A DNA stretch of 64,000 nucleotides. Source: Artemisia argyi. Taxonomy: Eukaryota; Streptophyta; Magnoliopsida; Asterales; Asteraceae. The notes under the pieces are model-generated. The model was not told the origin of the DNA and did not search any database. It saw only the letters and a list, made by a program, of their open reading frames with translations. The DNA lies in contig CM060691.1 of NCBI GenBank assembly GCA_030686995.1, positions 86,983,055 to 87,047,054 of the forward strand, read 5' to 3'. Positions 46,383-58,994 of the stretch are shown piece by piece (within the stretch, counting starts at the first letter, position 1; each line of letters begins with the position of its first letter). The translations under genes were made by a program, and so were the position numbers.

Positions 46383-48233
46383 ATACACTCTTACCTTACC
46401 ATCCAAAATAATACATCATAGGGAATGATCATTCCCCTACCACTTGAATTTTTACATACTTTACAATAAACTACTCTAATGACTCGAATCAAGATAATCA
46501 AAACACTTGGAGTACTTTTAAGATTAACGCACATATGAGGGTAATATATGATGTTCTTCCCCATTACTCCATAACATAAGTACTTTACCCATGAGTCCCA
46601 ATCGTCCGAAAACAATATGTACAAGGATATGACTCGACTTAGCAATCATGTAATCAATTAGATAATTAACTAAGGGTTTAAACATATAACAATAATGCAC
46701 TAAAGATGAGTGCATACCCGGAAGGCTAAGGCGATTTGGGTGTACATTTAAGTGGGGTGTAACAAATTCTTCCTTTAAGTAAGATGCTTAAAGTTAGAAA
46801 CGAAAAGATAGGCTCGGAGGGGTGTACTAGGGGCTTCATGTACTAAAAATGAGTACAACGCTAAGGTGTGGGAAAAATTAATTGACTTTACTAGCCAAGT
46901 AATATGACTTAAATGGTCAAGTAATTATGATACGGGTTTAACACAAGGGTGATCCTAATGCCTCTTGTCATGTAGTAAATCCTACTATACGAATGTAGTC
47001 TCACTAGCGGTCTCGGGACGCATCACTAACGCAAGTTCTAGAATCTAAATGCTACCGGTACACTCATAAGCACTAATAGTAAATGCTTTTCCTATCAAAT
47101 CTAAAGGCGAACCTCACATATTTGGGTGGAAAATTTTTCTGAATGATACGGTTTTGTACTAGTCATACAATCTCCTATCCATAAGACGCTTGCTATGGCT
47201 AAAGTTTCACTCCTAAATGTTGTAAAATATTTTAAATTTGGCGCTAAAATTACACTAACAAGTATTTCTTATAGTTTTATTACACACCTACCATCAAACA
47301 AACAAACTCAAGTGAAAGTGTATCCTATAAGGTATCATCATTTACCCTCCCCTTACACTTAGGATGAACATTGTCCCCAATGTTCAATTAAAGAATATAA
47401 AAGTGAAATAGGTAAAAGAATGAAAGCAAATACTCCCCTGATTCGTTCGGTGTAGATAGTGTGTCAACAAGGTTAGATCTTCCTCCAAGAAAATGAACAA
47501 TCAAAGCTTCCCTTCCAGAATATAAGTCATCTTCTTGTCATATGTAACCTGTTAAACCTGAGAAAACAAACAAGGCAAGCTCGCGTAAAATCGGCGGCAA
47601 TCTATATATACTAACAAGTCCTAGAAAACAATGTAAGATATAATACTTGTGGAATGAATGTTTGCAGATTTCCTGGAGTTTATAAAACTAAAGAATTAAC
47701 AATAACTTTAACACTCCGTTAGAAAAACAAAACTAGCAAAATTTCCATAATTTTACACATGACGCCGTCATGAATTAATTCCTGACGCCGTCAGAAGTGA
47801 TCTGCAAAAATCCTTACGTTAAGTTTCCGGAAAATTTCTGGAAAACCTATGTCCTACTTCCTGGAAAATCCTGCAAAACATCATTATGACTCGATACAAG
47901 CATTTGACTCTAACAAATATGAATATACATGTCCATTTAATATTGTGGAGAATCATGATCAATTTTGTTTCTTAAAAACATATTTGGGGTTTCCCCTTAC
48001 ACGTATCTTTAGCGAAATACCTTTGGATGAAGTTAAGACTAAGCCAAACGACAAAATAAAGTATTTTCACCATTTTAGTTTTGAAACATGATCTAGCAAC
48101 AATAAAAATAAAGCATGCATACGGAGACAAATAACAATCAAACAAATAAAAATCACACAAAGCATGGGTTGCCTCCCAAGTAGCGGTTTTCTTTATTTAC
48201 GAGTCTTGTAGCTAGACTCAAGGTCATGGGCTA
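45732..48233 (-). other. Non-coding 3' region of the gag-only element
   Basis: No gene is supportable. It holds a T-run (46326-46380) whose opposite strand makes a false poly-lysine frame. A minus-strand motif, ATTGGGGACAATGTTCATCC then TAAGTGTAAGGGGAGGG, lies near 47340-47390. Two GACGCCGTCA copies lie at about 47761-47800. A purine-rich stretch (AAGTGTAAGGG on the minus strand) abuts the 3' LTR at about 45732-45750 and is a candidate polypurine tract. Confidence 0.5.
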
Positions 48234-50492
48234 TCACGTGACCTCATCGTTGGTCTCACTTTCTAGGTCATCCCCTATATTAGTTTTGTATTCCGGACCT
48301 AGTTGCAAGCATTCTTTGTAGAAACCAAGTATTCTATTCATAACATACTCTACTCCTCTACGTCTATCCTCATCATTCCTATAGTAAACCGCTTGTTTGT
48401 GTTCCTTTTCTATGTTTGATAAGAGGCGGTATTGTTCAATATTATAGGGCATTTGGTAAGCAATCTCATCATTCTCGTCCTTGAATCTAACTATCCCTAG
48501 AGTCGGATCATAACTCATCTTGGAGGCCTCAACGAACGGTTTTCCGAACACTACTTGACTTAGGCAATCATCTATCACCGGACGAGTATCCTCCACTATC
48601 ACAAAGTCGGTCTCATAAGTGAAGTTTCCAACAATCACATGCAATCCTTTCACTCTTCCTACAAAATTACTTATCAAATTCTTGCTGGGCATCATCCTAT
48701 AACCAAGTTGCTTCTTCATTACCCAAGTATAATAAGTCCTAGTCATGATGTTTATTGGAGACCTAGGATCGATATAAGCTTTCCATACATGCATATGCCC
48801 AATGTTGCATGGTATGTTAATGTTAGAGGGGTCGCCTACCTTAATAAGGGGTGAACCAAGGATATATAGTGTCTCAGGGTCATCAAATAAATCCTTGTGA
48901 TATTCCTGTTCTTCTTTGGTGGGCAACTTATCAAAGTATTCTTCTACGTTTTCTACTTCCTCTAACTTTTCTCCCTTATTAACCTCAACTTCCTTAATCT
49001 CATCCCTAGTCTCTTTTTCTACTCCAACTTCATCCTTGTCACTTTCTTCTATATCCTTATCTATTGGCTTAATGGTGACAACATTGACAAAGTGGACGTG
49101 TTTGGATGACGATGGGTCCTTAATTTGGATTCCACTATTGGCATCCATAGTGTCCTTCCTAGGTGTAGTTAACGCTTGGTTGTTGAGGGCTTTCAACAAG
49201 TTGTCAATCTTATTGGTCATCTCCGTTTGTTGTTGATTGAACTCTGTTTCAAACTTAGCTATGCGAGCTTCTTGAGATGCCATAAATTAGGACATCAATC
49301 CTTCAAGATTGTTGGTACTACCATAGTTATTAGAAGGATTGTTGTTGAAAGTATGGTTGGAGGGTGGACCGTTTGGTTGGTAACGATTAGGCGGATTGGA
49401 AGAATTGTTTTGGTTTTGTCTCCACCTAAGGTTCGGGTGATTTTTCCAAGAAGGGTTGTAGGAATCACCATAATGGTTTGGCTCGGGTTTGAAAGTGTAC
49501 CACTTATCTCCCGCTTCGTCGGTACGCGAGGATGCGTAGTCCGCAAAAGCTGTTCCGGGGAGTTCCACGCAATCACGAGTGTCATGGGGACCACTACATA
49601 ATTCACATGAAGAAGTGATTTTGTTCACTTGGCTTGAAGGCTTAGGAGCTTCGTAAGATTTCATGAGAAACTTGACTTGGTCCTCAAGTTCCATGATCCT
49701 ACGGTCGGGAGTGCTAGAATTGTTCGAAGGCAAGGACATTGCCTTGACCGTTTTGTTCAAATCACGGGGATCGTTCCAACTTTCGTTGTCATAGAGAGCA
49801 AGATCTTCTATGAGTTCCCATGATTCGTCCGCACTTAGATCACGTAGCTTACCACCGGCCGATTGGTCAATGGTTCACCTTGTGGAGAGATCGATATGGT
49901 CATAGAAGATTTGGACTTTGAGCCAAAGATCTATGCCATGATGAGGGACTTTTTGGAGTAAGTCCTTAAAACGAGTCCATGCTTCATATAAAGTTTCACC
50001 TTGATGTTGTTGGAACATCAAGATATCATTTCTAAGCTTGGTAGTTCTCCCCGGTGGGAAAAATTGAGCAAGGAAACGAGTGGTGAGATCATCCCATGAG
50101 GTGATGGATCCCACGGGTAAACGTTCAAGCCATTGACTAGCTTGATCACGTAGAGAGAATTGGAATAGGCGTAATCGGGTCGACTCTCTAGTTGTAACAT
50201 CAAGGTCTATAGAATCTATGACTTTAAGGAAATCCTTGAGATGTTGATTAGGATCTTCGCAACGAAATCCATGGAATGCACATCCGCTTTGCACCAACCG
50301 GATGGTGTCGGATCGCAAGGGGGACACATTGGCTCCTTGGGTGAGCTCAATAGTGTTTCGATAGCCTTGGTGGCTAGAACGGGAATACTCTCCTAGGGTT
50401 CGGGGCCTAAGAGGTTGGTTTGCTAATGGTGGATTTTGTTGGTGGTCATGTTGTGGTGGGTTGATGGGTTCAAAGATGTTACCACCTTCCAT
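48234..50492 (-). pseudogene. gag-protease polyprotein with two nonsense codons
   Basis: One minus-strand frame of about 753 codons runs from ATG 50492 (MEGGNIFEPINPPQHD) to 48234, broken by TGA at 49875-49877 and TAA at 49287-49289. The gag core has ESTRLRLFQFSLRDQASQWL, TRFLAQFFPPGRTTKLRNDI and QGETLYEAWTRFKDLL. Then comes a zinc knuckle CELCSGPHDTRDC and an Asn/Pro-rich stretch. The last third has a retropepsin-like domain (LGSPLIKVGDPSNINIPCN, YIDPRSPINIMTRTYY, NFVGRVKGLHVIVGNF, VVFGKPFVEASK). The usual catalytic D-T/S-G is replaced by DPRS, so the protease is probably inactive. Confidence 0.85.
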
Positions 50493-50636
50493 GATGTCGG
50501 ATGGTAAAAGTTACAAACAAAGACATGAAGAAATAGATAGACTAAAGAAAACCTAAAAATAAAAACAAAATCTTACTAGAAAGGAATCTAGCAAGTAGAC
50601 ATACTAAAAAAAAATTCTAACCTAGACAATAACTAT

Positions 50637-50655
50637 TCCCCGGGCTGTGGCGCCA
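50637..50655 (-). other. Primer binding site of the gag-only element
   Basis: The minus strand reads TGGCGCCACAGCCCGGGGA a few bases after the LTR end. It is related to the tRNA-Asp-type PBS at 12439 but has a changed middle and one extra base. It sets the minus orientation. Confidence 0.7.
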
Positions 50656-50661
50656 AAAACT

Positions 50662-52107
50662 TGATGCGTGGGAATTGCACCAGGCTTTACCTCTCGAGGG
50701 ATCTCGAGAAGCTTATAACCCCCACCAGGCAGTGTACCTGATCGTTATAGTATAGTATAGTGACAAGTAACGGGGGATTGATCGTTCAACTCAGGAATAG
50801 TGTCGCTAGGATTAGAAAGCCTAAAAACTAGGTCTAGAGGTGAGGGATGATTCTTTTTGTATTTTTATATTTTTATAAAAAGCAAGTAAAATCTCGGGTT
50901 TTGAAAAAGTGGGCGGAATTAGTTGCTAGTCAACTAACCCAATAACTAAAGATGCAATCAAAATAAAATAACAAAAATGTAAATAAAACTAATTACTAAT
51001 GTGGTGTGAACAATAAATGGGAAAATTGTGTTTACTTAGATTTCATTACTCCCTAGATATCTTTTACAGGTTGATAGTTTGTTACAGTTGCGTGGATGAC
51101 GGGTTATATTCCTTAATACCATTCGTGGGGTGGCGTACGTACTTCCCCAACTCTTTAAGCTCCTACTTCACTCCTATGTCGAGCCTGCAAGAAGCTCCTA
51201 ACATGGGATCATTAGAATTCGCTCATGCATTAAATACAAGCATAAAAACCTAGTACGCATTCGTTCATGTTTCTTAAGACGTTCAAGCAAGTTACACTAT
51301 GGAAGTCTGCCAGTTTTCTTAAGCCTAACATCGAAATCATTCATCCGTAACAACTATAAACAAGCAATCAACCCATAATCAACATCTAGGTTTCACTACA
51401 TCTAAGCAAACACATAAGAGATCCAGCCTAGCATGTTAAAATCAAGACAAGCGTAAGATATATTCAAACAACACATAGACATATTGAATGAATTGAAAGG
51501 ATTCTTATCTTAATTGAACATGAAAGGTTTCAAAGGGTGAAAACCCTTGAAAATACTGATAAAATCGTGCTAGGGTTTCTCCAAGTTATCCCTCTAATTG
51601 TCCTCTCTTAATGAATGAAAATTACAAAACTATATATAGATTTTCCAACGTGACGGCGTCAAGAAGAGAATTCTGACGCCGTCAACCCGCCGCCCATATT
51701 AATATCGGATTGCCTAGATCCAGATCTGACGCCGTCAAGAGCAATTTTCCTCTGGGCCGTCACGTGTAAAGGGACCATGACGGCCTATGGTGACGCCGTG
51801 ATGCCCTAGTGTAAAAACTCTCTGGACCGTCACGTACTCTATCCACTTCACGTCTTGTTTTATCTCTTGACGCCGTTATGTAGAAGTTGGTGACGCCGTC
51901 AGGTACTGTTCCCAGCAAGAAAAATTGAGACTTTGCTGTTTTCTTCACTTTTATGCTCCAAAAACGTCCAAAATGCTTCCTTTTCCAGAATTCACTCCAA
52001 AAGTACCTAAAATCACAAAAGGAACGATTTAGGGCAATATTTAATCAAATAAATTCGAATTCGGGCTTAAATGACCCCCTAAAAACGGATCATTTTTCGC
52101 CTCATCT
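50662..52107 (-). repeat. 5' LTR of the gag-only element
   Basis: 1446 bp. The last base on the plus strand is T where the other LTR has A (CTCATCT vs CTCATCA). It keeps about six copies of GACGCCGTC or its complement between 51650 and 51905. Confidence 0.85.
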
Positions 52108-52112
52108 GACGT

Positions 52113-54192
52113 CATGATGCGTGTGTAGAAAAAGATAGCTATAATCCAATCAAGAACAACTCAAAGTACTCTCAAACCACATATTGGGTCCATATTTGAG
52201 TCAAGATTGTAGAATAGTTTGTGTAATTGAGAGCGTGTTTAGCGCGTGTGTGTTGAGAGAGAATATGAGTTTAACAAATTAAGCTTTTCTAATGAATAAT
52301 GGTACAAAGAAAAAAAATTACAAGCTTTTATACTAATAAAGACAACTATAGCAAAAAAGATGATTAATTTTGTATTTCTTAACATATATTAATACAATTA
52401 TGAATGTTTGTTTTATGTGTTACTAGTTATAATACATGTGCACGCACAGGGTTTTTAAAATTTCGTTTTGATTATATATGATTATCGTTTAAGAAATGAA
52501 TCACTTAACATATTTCAATTGATTTTACTTTGTTGACTAAAAATAAAAAATCACATGTATATATGTTATAACCTACCTATTATTTTAGGAGAATACTTTT
52601 GGATTAAAAATTATAGTTTATTATTCAAGCAAAATCACATGACGATACTTGACTTGCATGAGATGTTAATGATATATGCTTTTAGTTTTGCTAACCCGTG
52701 ATATCAACTTACGATGTGTTTTGTAATTATCGTATTTCTTTTACTTATATTTTCGTTAAAATATATAGCATATTTAGATAGCTTTGAATATTGATTCATT
52801 TCCTTGATTATGAATAACCATCATACCATGTTTACCAATGTACCTTTTTGTTTGAAATATTGTATTTTCATAAGTTTGTGCTATTTACTTCTCATGTCTG
52901 ATCATAAAATTACAAAATTAACATAGATGCTTATACTATAGCTTCTTTATTACATAAAGAGAAACAAAAAAAGATGTAATGGTAGAATACGCTTATGTAT
53001 AAGGTATAAGAATAATTTTTCTGAGACCGAACTATATAAGGAAATTATTATTACTTGCATAAGTAAATTATAAATGCATGGAAAAAATGGCAAAGAGTAC
53101 ATTCGCAAGTCTTTTAGGATTGTTTGAATCCTTATCGACCTTTCACTTTATTGCAACTTTCTTCACAATTAGCCTAAATCATCAAGGTAAAAGATACCCA
53201 TATTTTAGATCGTAGGTTGACACCCATGGTGTTATCAATGACAACAAACACCTGCTAAGTTTCATTAACTCATTCAAAGACACCTGCTAAGAATTTCTAC
53301 CATAAAATTTCTCATATAGGCACTAAAACACATCTTTGGTACATTAAAATACATTCATGTATTATCTAAATTAGCAACTCAACTTAATTATACATTCATA
53401 CCTTGAGCAGGCGTAGATAATCCTTCCATGACAATCATGAGTTGATACTTAATCCTCCTCTAAAAAACGCACTCAACAAATTGCTTTGTATTTTAGTGTG
53501 TGCGATAAGATCATAAAACTGCAAACACTACTAACATGTTGCATTATAGTGAGGATAACAACAAAGTTATTCCTAACATCAAATAAGAAAACTTCAGATC
53601 ATAACTAAAAGGGTGTTTGGTTATGCTTATTGAATGTGCTTATTGGCTTATTCAATTACTATAACACAATAAGTTTATGATAAAGCTTTAAGTTTTTTTG
53701 AGAAGCTTAATAAAAAAAAACCCCTGTACTCACAACTAATTCTATCATAGCTTATTATGTTTATAGTAAAAACACAAATATTAGGTATAGAAGTTTTCAA
53801 TAAAACATTTAAAAAAGTTACTAAAAGTTGGTGTGTATAAAAAAATTTTAAACCATTAAAAAGGTTACTAAAAACTATCAGCTAGATAAGGTATAAGTCA
53901 AAGTTCTGTTGAGGTCTTTTTCAGATTCTATTCAGAAGCAAAAAGAGGTTAACACATAAATCATAAGTATAGAAGAATGGTTGTATCTCACATCTGTGAT
54001 TACCAACTCAATAACATTATCGCAATATAGTAACGTAATAACCTGATTAAAAACTATATATACTTGCTTAATAATTCTTATGTACATACTTTTAATTCTT
54101 TTACAACAGCCAACTATTACGGTTTTTATTTTATTTATTTACTTTTTTTGATGAAACATCACGTCAATTAATAAAGTTAGGTTATCACCCAT

Positions 54193-54234
<42 letters not shown>

Positions 54235-54333
54235 GAGGTGATTGTTATCAAATAAGGATTGTGAATTTGTGATGCGTGTACTTTTTTTATAATTTAAGGA
54301 GAACACCTTCATTAAACAATTACTATCTAACCC

Positions 54334-54377
<44 letters not shown>

Positions 54378-55689
54378 AATTAGCTTTGTATAATGTTTTT
54401 TAACTGACAGACATGTTGAAGTTGATATTGTTGTTTAACTTTAACTATTGATATCATGTTGTACAAAATGTGCGAGTTTAGTACCACATAATGAGCGTTG
54501 ATAAAGTTAAATTATGCTCCACAAAGTTTTTAAAATATTTTTATGGATATCCACAGATAAATTTTAAATAATAATTTCATGAGTCGTTGTTATAAGTTGA
54601 ATCACGTATATTTATTTTCATATCACACTAACTCGTGCTTACCATTTGATATTTATATTTCCGTTTCTAATAATTTAGCCGTATTTAATATTCAAATCCG
54701 TGTACATATAAATTAAATTTTAAATAAAATGACATGAGTCCTTATTTAAAAAAATATTTTAAAAAAGTCTAAAACTAACATTAGTTTAAAAAATATTTAA
54801 TGTGTATTAAAACTAATTCGCATATTTATCAAATTTTGTAATTTTAATGATGAAAGTCTAAAAACTAATACTTATAATTATGTAATTTTAAACAAAGTTA
54901 ATATTATAAAGTATAGGAGGTATGAAGTGTAAGGGGTTATTTGTTTTTTTTACTAAAGTTATTAAAAAACATGAAAACTTGTAATTTTACACTTAGCTCC
55001 ATATAATTTATTTAAAATTCAAACACCAAAGTTTTATTAATTACTTCCTCTTTTTTTAAGTTTTTGTTTTCATAAATTTAACACCTATATTTTTATGTAT
55101 TTTTTTTAATAACCAAATTTCTCCACCAAATTGATTAAGTTTGACCAATATCAATTTAATTTTGACTTTTTATTAACCAATCATATTGCTCTATTTCGCA
55201 TACGTGGCAAAATCGAGCTCTCCTATTTGTCTAATTTTTTTTTCAATAAGAAGGGATTTGCAGAAACACTCTAAAATGATGTAATTCTTTTATTATATAA
55301 AAGATGTGTCATTTACTCCGTATGTTTTTTATGTGATTTATTTCATATACTAGATGCATGATGTTGTAAGTATTTCTTTCTCAACAATCGAGATCTTTAC
55401 ATGAATCCTATACCACACCATCGACCTCATTGTTTCAAGGTTTATTGAATTTCAACTTGATTGAAGGTTTGAAAATGACACATGTTTTCTTTTCTTTCAA
55501 AACTTTCTTCTTTTTCATTTCAAAGTTGAAAATTTGAAACTACATATTCAAATGTGAATTATTTAGTTTTCCATTAAACATCACCATTAAAAAAAGTACT
55601 CGTATTATATTAAAGTGGTCTTCTAATGACCGTTGGTTTTGAATTAGTACTATCTCGAGAAGAAAGCACTAACTTGAAGAGGGATAGAA
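52113..55689. other. AT-rich intergenic DNA with T-runs and one Helitron-like end
   Basis: No gene is seen. T-runs lie at 54197-54231 and 54340-54373. A GTGTTTGGTTATGC start near 53612 hints at a MITE, but no partner end was found. 55440-55480 resembles the flank at 44342-44364 (caacttgattgaag.tttgaaaatgac). Confidence 0.4.
52423..52448 (-). mobile_element. Isolated Helitron 3' end
   Basis: On the minus strand a short hairpin TGTGC/GCACA (52437-52448) is followed after 10 bases by CTAG (52423-52426) and T, the standard Helitron 3' terminus. No matching 5' end was found. Confidence 0.45.
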
Positions 55690-56155
55690 CTCGATTCTAT
55701 CTTATGTCCGAATTGTGAAAAGGCTGTGGAATATAATCAATTATCTTTGCTTGTTCCATGATGAGAGATATTTCTCGAAAAATTACTACTTGGTGGGATT
55801 TAGATTTTGGGAGACGTCTTCATATGAGGAGCGGTTGGCATGGTTTAAGAATCTCCATCTCTCGTCTAATCTAAAACAAGTGTTAGGAAGGTGTGTTTTA
55901 TATCACTTGGTGGCTTGTTTGGAATTTTCATAACAAGACGTTATTTGGTTCGAGCCATCTAGTCGAAAGCGTGTTTGTTTGATGATATTGTGGCTCGTTA
56001 TTTCGTTTGGTGTAGAGCTAGATGCGATGCAAACTTTAGTTGGGTTGATTAGTTAAAAAAATCCTTCACTTGTAACTTTATAATTATTTTTTCCTAGCTT
56101 CTTGCTAGTGTTTTGTTAAAATCCGCTATTCAAAAATTCATGAAAAAAAAAAAAA
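55690..56155 (+). pseudogene. LINE (L1-type) 3' end remnant with poly(A)
   Basis: The tail of a LINE reverse transcriptase ORF, including a zinc-binding CPNCEKAVE, then WWLVWNFHNKTLFGS, FDDIVARYFVWCRARCDANF and SWVD. Frames shift at least twice, and a TAG stands where plant LINE proteins have Trp before LKNP. The sequence ends in 14 A's at 56142-56155, the mark of target-primed insertion. The upstream portion is missing, as usual for 5'-truncated LINEs. Confidence 0.75.
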
Positions 56156-56316
56156 AGCACTATAGAAGAAAATTTCTATGTCGATCTTTTCTTTGGTTAA
56201 AAAAAAACTCCAGTTGATTAGAGTTTAAAGAAAAAGATACTCATATTAAGTGGTTGAACTAACTTAATTTTATTGTAATTTTCCCAAGATATTCGCCATC
56301 AAAAGTATCACGCTAA

Positions 56317-56583
56317 GAGCATCCACTATAATAAACCTTTTACAAAGGTTTATACATTAATACATCAATAAATTTTAGACCTTTTGATTTTATAAACCTA
56401 TATTCACTATAGTATAAACCTTTGAAAGTTCATAAAATGTCTTTTTTAACAAATAGATTAAATGTATTAAATTCATAAAGAGGTTCAAGAATTAGGACCT
56501 CTTCATGCCACTATGGTTGAAATAAACATAAACCTCTTCATATTTTTTTAAACCTTTTCATAAACCAACCATAGTGGATGCCC
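56317..56583. mobile_element. Tourist/Harbinger-type MITE, 267 bp
   Basis: It starts GAGCATCCACTATAATAAAC, and the reverse complement of its right end reads GGGCATCCACTATGGTTGG. TAA flanks both sides (56314-56316 and 56584-56586). The GAGCAT start recalls the Harbinger elements at 24.3-28.1 kb, so it may be moved by a related transposase. Non-coding. Confidence 0.85.
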
Positions 56584-56586
56584 TAA

Positions 56587-57321
56587 TAGCTTTACAAATA
56601 TTTGGTAGTCTCATATTATAGCATTTTTGTCTCATCCAGTCTAGCTAGTTTTTGCATTTCGTATATATGTTACTGGAAATTTGTCTAGATAATTTTCTCA
56701 TGCGTTTACAGACAAGTACATGCCTTCGTCAAGCAAAATAGACTACTGGTTTGAAGTTTTGAAACACAATAATATAGATTTACACAATGTCTACTCATAT
56801 TATTATCTTTCTTAACAATCGGCTATTTATTTTGCAAGGCATAATTTAAGACGAAAAAGAATTGGGATGTCTAAATATTCACCTTTGTTGCTCTCTAATA
56901 TGTATAAGCCTCATTTCTAGTCATAAAATCAGGCACGTGTCTTACTCACATATTAGCAATTGAATGTATGACAACATTTTTTAAGTGATAATCTCATGTG
57001 CCAAACATGCATAACAATTCAAACTGGGATTATCATTTTCTTGCAACGTAATACATTACTACATTTGTTTGTTTCGAAACACTATTAAGTGCTTAGTGGG
57101 CTTCGGGCCAACTATCGTCTAATATACATAAACTAGGTACTTAGTTTTATAATGGTATGCTCTTTGTGTTCTAGTGTCTGACTAGTTGTTACTGAAAGTC
57201 TTCAAATCTCCACCATCTAGGAAAGAATGTAACTATCAGTATCATCTGTTCCAAATTCATCTTAATTAGTTGGTTCAACTTTATCTGCTGATGAAGAAAC
57301 AATCGCCAATCAGATAATACG
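56587..57321. other. Intergenic DNA downstream of the PIN gene
   Basis: AT-rich; no gene or repeat of note. It probably includes the 3' UTR of the minus-strand gene that ends at 57322. Confidence 0.4.
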
Positions 57322-58923
57322 TTATACATTTAAGACGTCCAGAACCACGTAATATAAAAGCAACACAGGAATGGATACAATGGTGCCAAAGATGACCCTG
57401 GAAGAAAAGATTAAAAAATGGTGAGAATACAATCTTCGTCACAATTTGGTTAAACTATACATGAAGAAAATAATTGAGGACTCATCGATAAGAACATCAA
57501 ATTCTAGTTGTGATAATTGATACTTTGTGTCTGGACAGGTCAAATAATTTATAAAACCAAAAATATGAAACATACGCTGTGCTAAGGACACTTGTGTGGA
57601 GTTCATATTCCTTTGCAAACACGAAAGACCCGATGGCTTGAGGTAGCGCAGCCTGTCAACCAAAGTTATGCTATGTTGATACGTATAATATAATTATAAT
57701 TAAAATGATAATAGTAATGATGATGATGATCAAATATTTTCTGGTTTAAAATTACCTGAATGATGGCGATACAAAGGACATCACCTCGCAAACCAACCAT
57801 GAGAGAGCCAACAGCCATAGCAGCTGGTGCAACAACAAACCTCAAAAGCATTCCAAATGCAGTTAAGGTCGCACCACAATCAATTATTTTTGGTTGTAAT
57901 GCCATAAACAGTCCTGAATCAATGTCGAAATTTAGAGCATTCTTTAAAGAAAGTATAGTAGGCTTCAAACTTCACAACTAAGCATCTAAATTCATACCAA
58001 GAATCGTATATCCAATCCCTATACATGTTTAGAAGAAATGGACTTAAAATTCTCACCCATGCAAAACATAGCAACACCTGCACCAGCTCTGGACATGATC
58101 AATACTGATCCTTGCACGATACTAGGCATCTTCAAATCCCACCTAAAGGCGATATTTTACTAATTATTTATTGCTCAAATTTTATATTTCAATGATACCA
58201 TGCAAACTATATAAGGGTATATGAATAACAAAGAAACTATGTACATCTTATGAAAATAACTTACCTATTCGATATAAGTGCCCAAATAAGCCCAAGAATG
58301 CAAGCGTGAGCATTAGGGTTTTTAGCAACCTTTAGTCCAACAATCTTTATTAAAGTTGACAGAGAAGGTTCCGTAGTTGTCTCATCTTTAGAATTTCCTT
58401 CTAAATCTATTGCCGATTCACTAGGTGCGACTGCCAAATCAAGTGTTTTGTTTGCCCTCCGGAATTCATACATCATCAATAAGAGTATAATCCAAACAAG
58501 GAATTGTAAAATTGATAATTGTATTACAAGGTTCTCTCCGAACGGTCCATACATTGCTCCGATAAGGGGCACACCTACAACAAGTGTATTATTTAAGCTA
58601 GACAAGGAAAAACTTGTGATTGACCATGGATAGTTTCCTTTAGTAGCCAGCTTAGCCCATAAAGATATTACTACGAGGATTATGGCTTTGGATATTACAT
58701 CCGCGGCAAGGAAACGGAAGTTCATTTTGTATGGATTGATTCGGGTTGTGAAGTCAAATGTAAAGAGTGGCATGATGAAGTAGCAATTCAGCTGATTTAT
58801 TGCACCACAATGGTCAGGCTTGAACATGTGCCACCACTTAACCGAACCATAGCCTAACATTAACGCCACATACAGCGGAAACATTGACGCTACTACCTTG
58901 TAAATGTCATCCAACCCTATCAT
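57322..58923 (-). CDS. PIN5: PIN5-type auxin transporter (short-loop PIN)
   Basis: Five exons on the minus strand: 58265-58923, 58057-58142, 57756-57913, 57576-57652 and 57322-57397. All junctions are GT...AG and keep the frame, giving 351 residues, the length I recall for Arabidopsis PIN5. It starts MIGLDDIYKVVASMFPLYVA; the conserved LGYGSVKWWH follows. The N-terminal half has about five membrane spans. The hydrophilic loop is short (about residues 158-200), then NPN (202-204) and a second membrane block with SRAGAGVAMFCMG, PQAIGSFVFAKEYELHTSVL and STAVIFG. Short-loop PINs sit mainly in the ER and move auxin between cytosol and ER lumen, tuning auxin balance. No damage is seen. PIN8 is the main alternative; overall wording is closer to PIN5. 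Confidence 0.93.
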
Positions 58924-58994
58924 TTTCAAATAGTTTATGTTGGTTTTCTCCTCTTGGAGTTTTTTTATTGATGCAAAATGATCCGGTATGCTTG

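Larger units (their letters stand above)
44370..52107 (-). mobile_element. Gypsy-type LTR retrotransposon coding gag and protease only
   Basis: Two LTRs (44370-45731 and 50662-52107) flank a minus-strand internal region with a PBS (50637-50655) and a gag-protease frame (48234-50492). The target duplication is GACGT (44365-44369 and 52108-52112). No reverse transcriptase, RNase H or integrase is present, and about 2.5 kb after the ORF is non-coding. This is the layout called TR-GAG (terminal repeats with gag). It must be moved by a helper, probably of the Athila/Tat group. Confidence 0.88.

Noticed and set aside
46212..46406. Poly-lysine ORF
   Set aside because: It is produced by a long T-run on the plus strand.
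53605..53930. MITE starting GGGTGTTTGGTT
   Set aside because: No inverted partner or target duplication was found.
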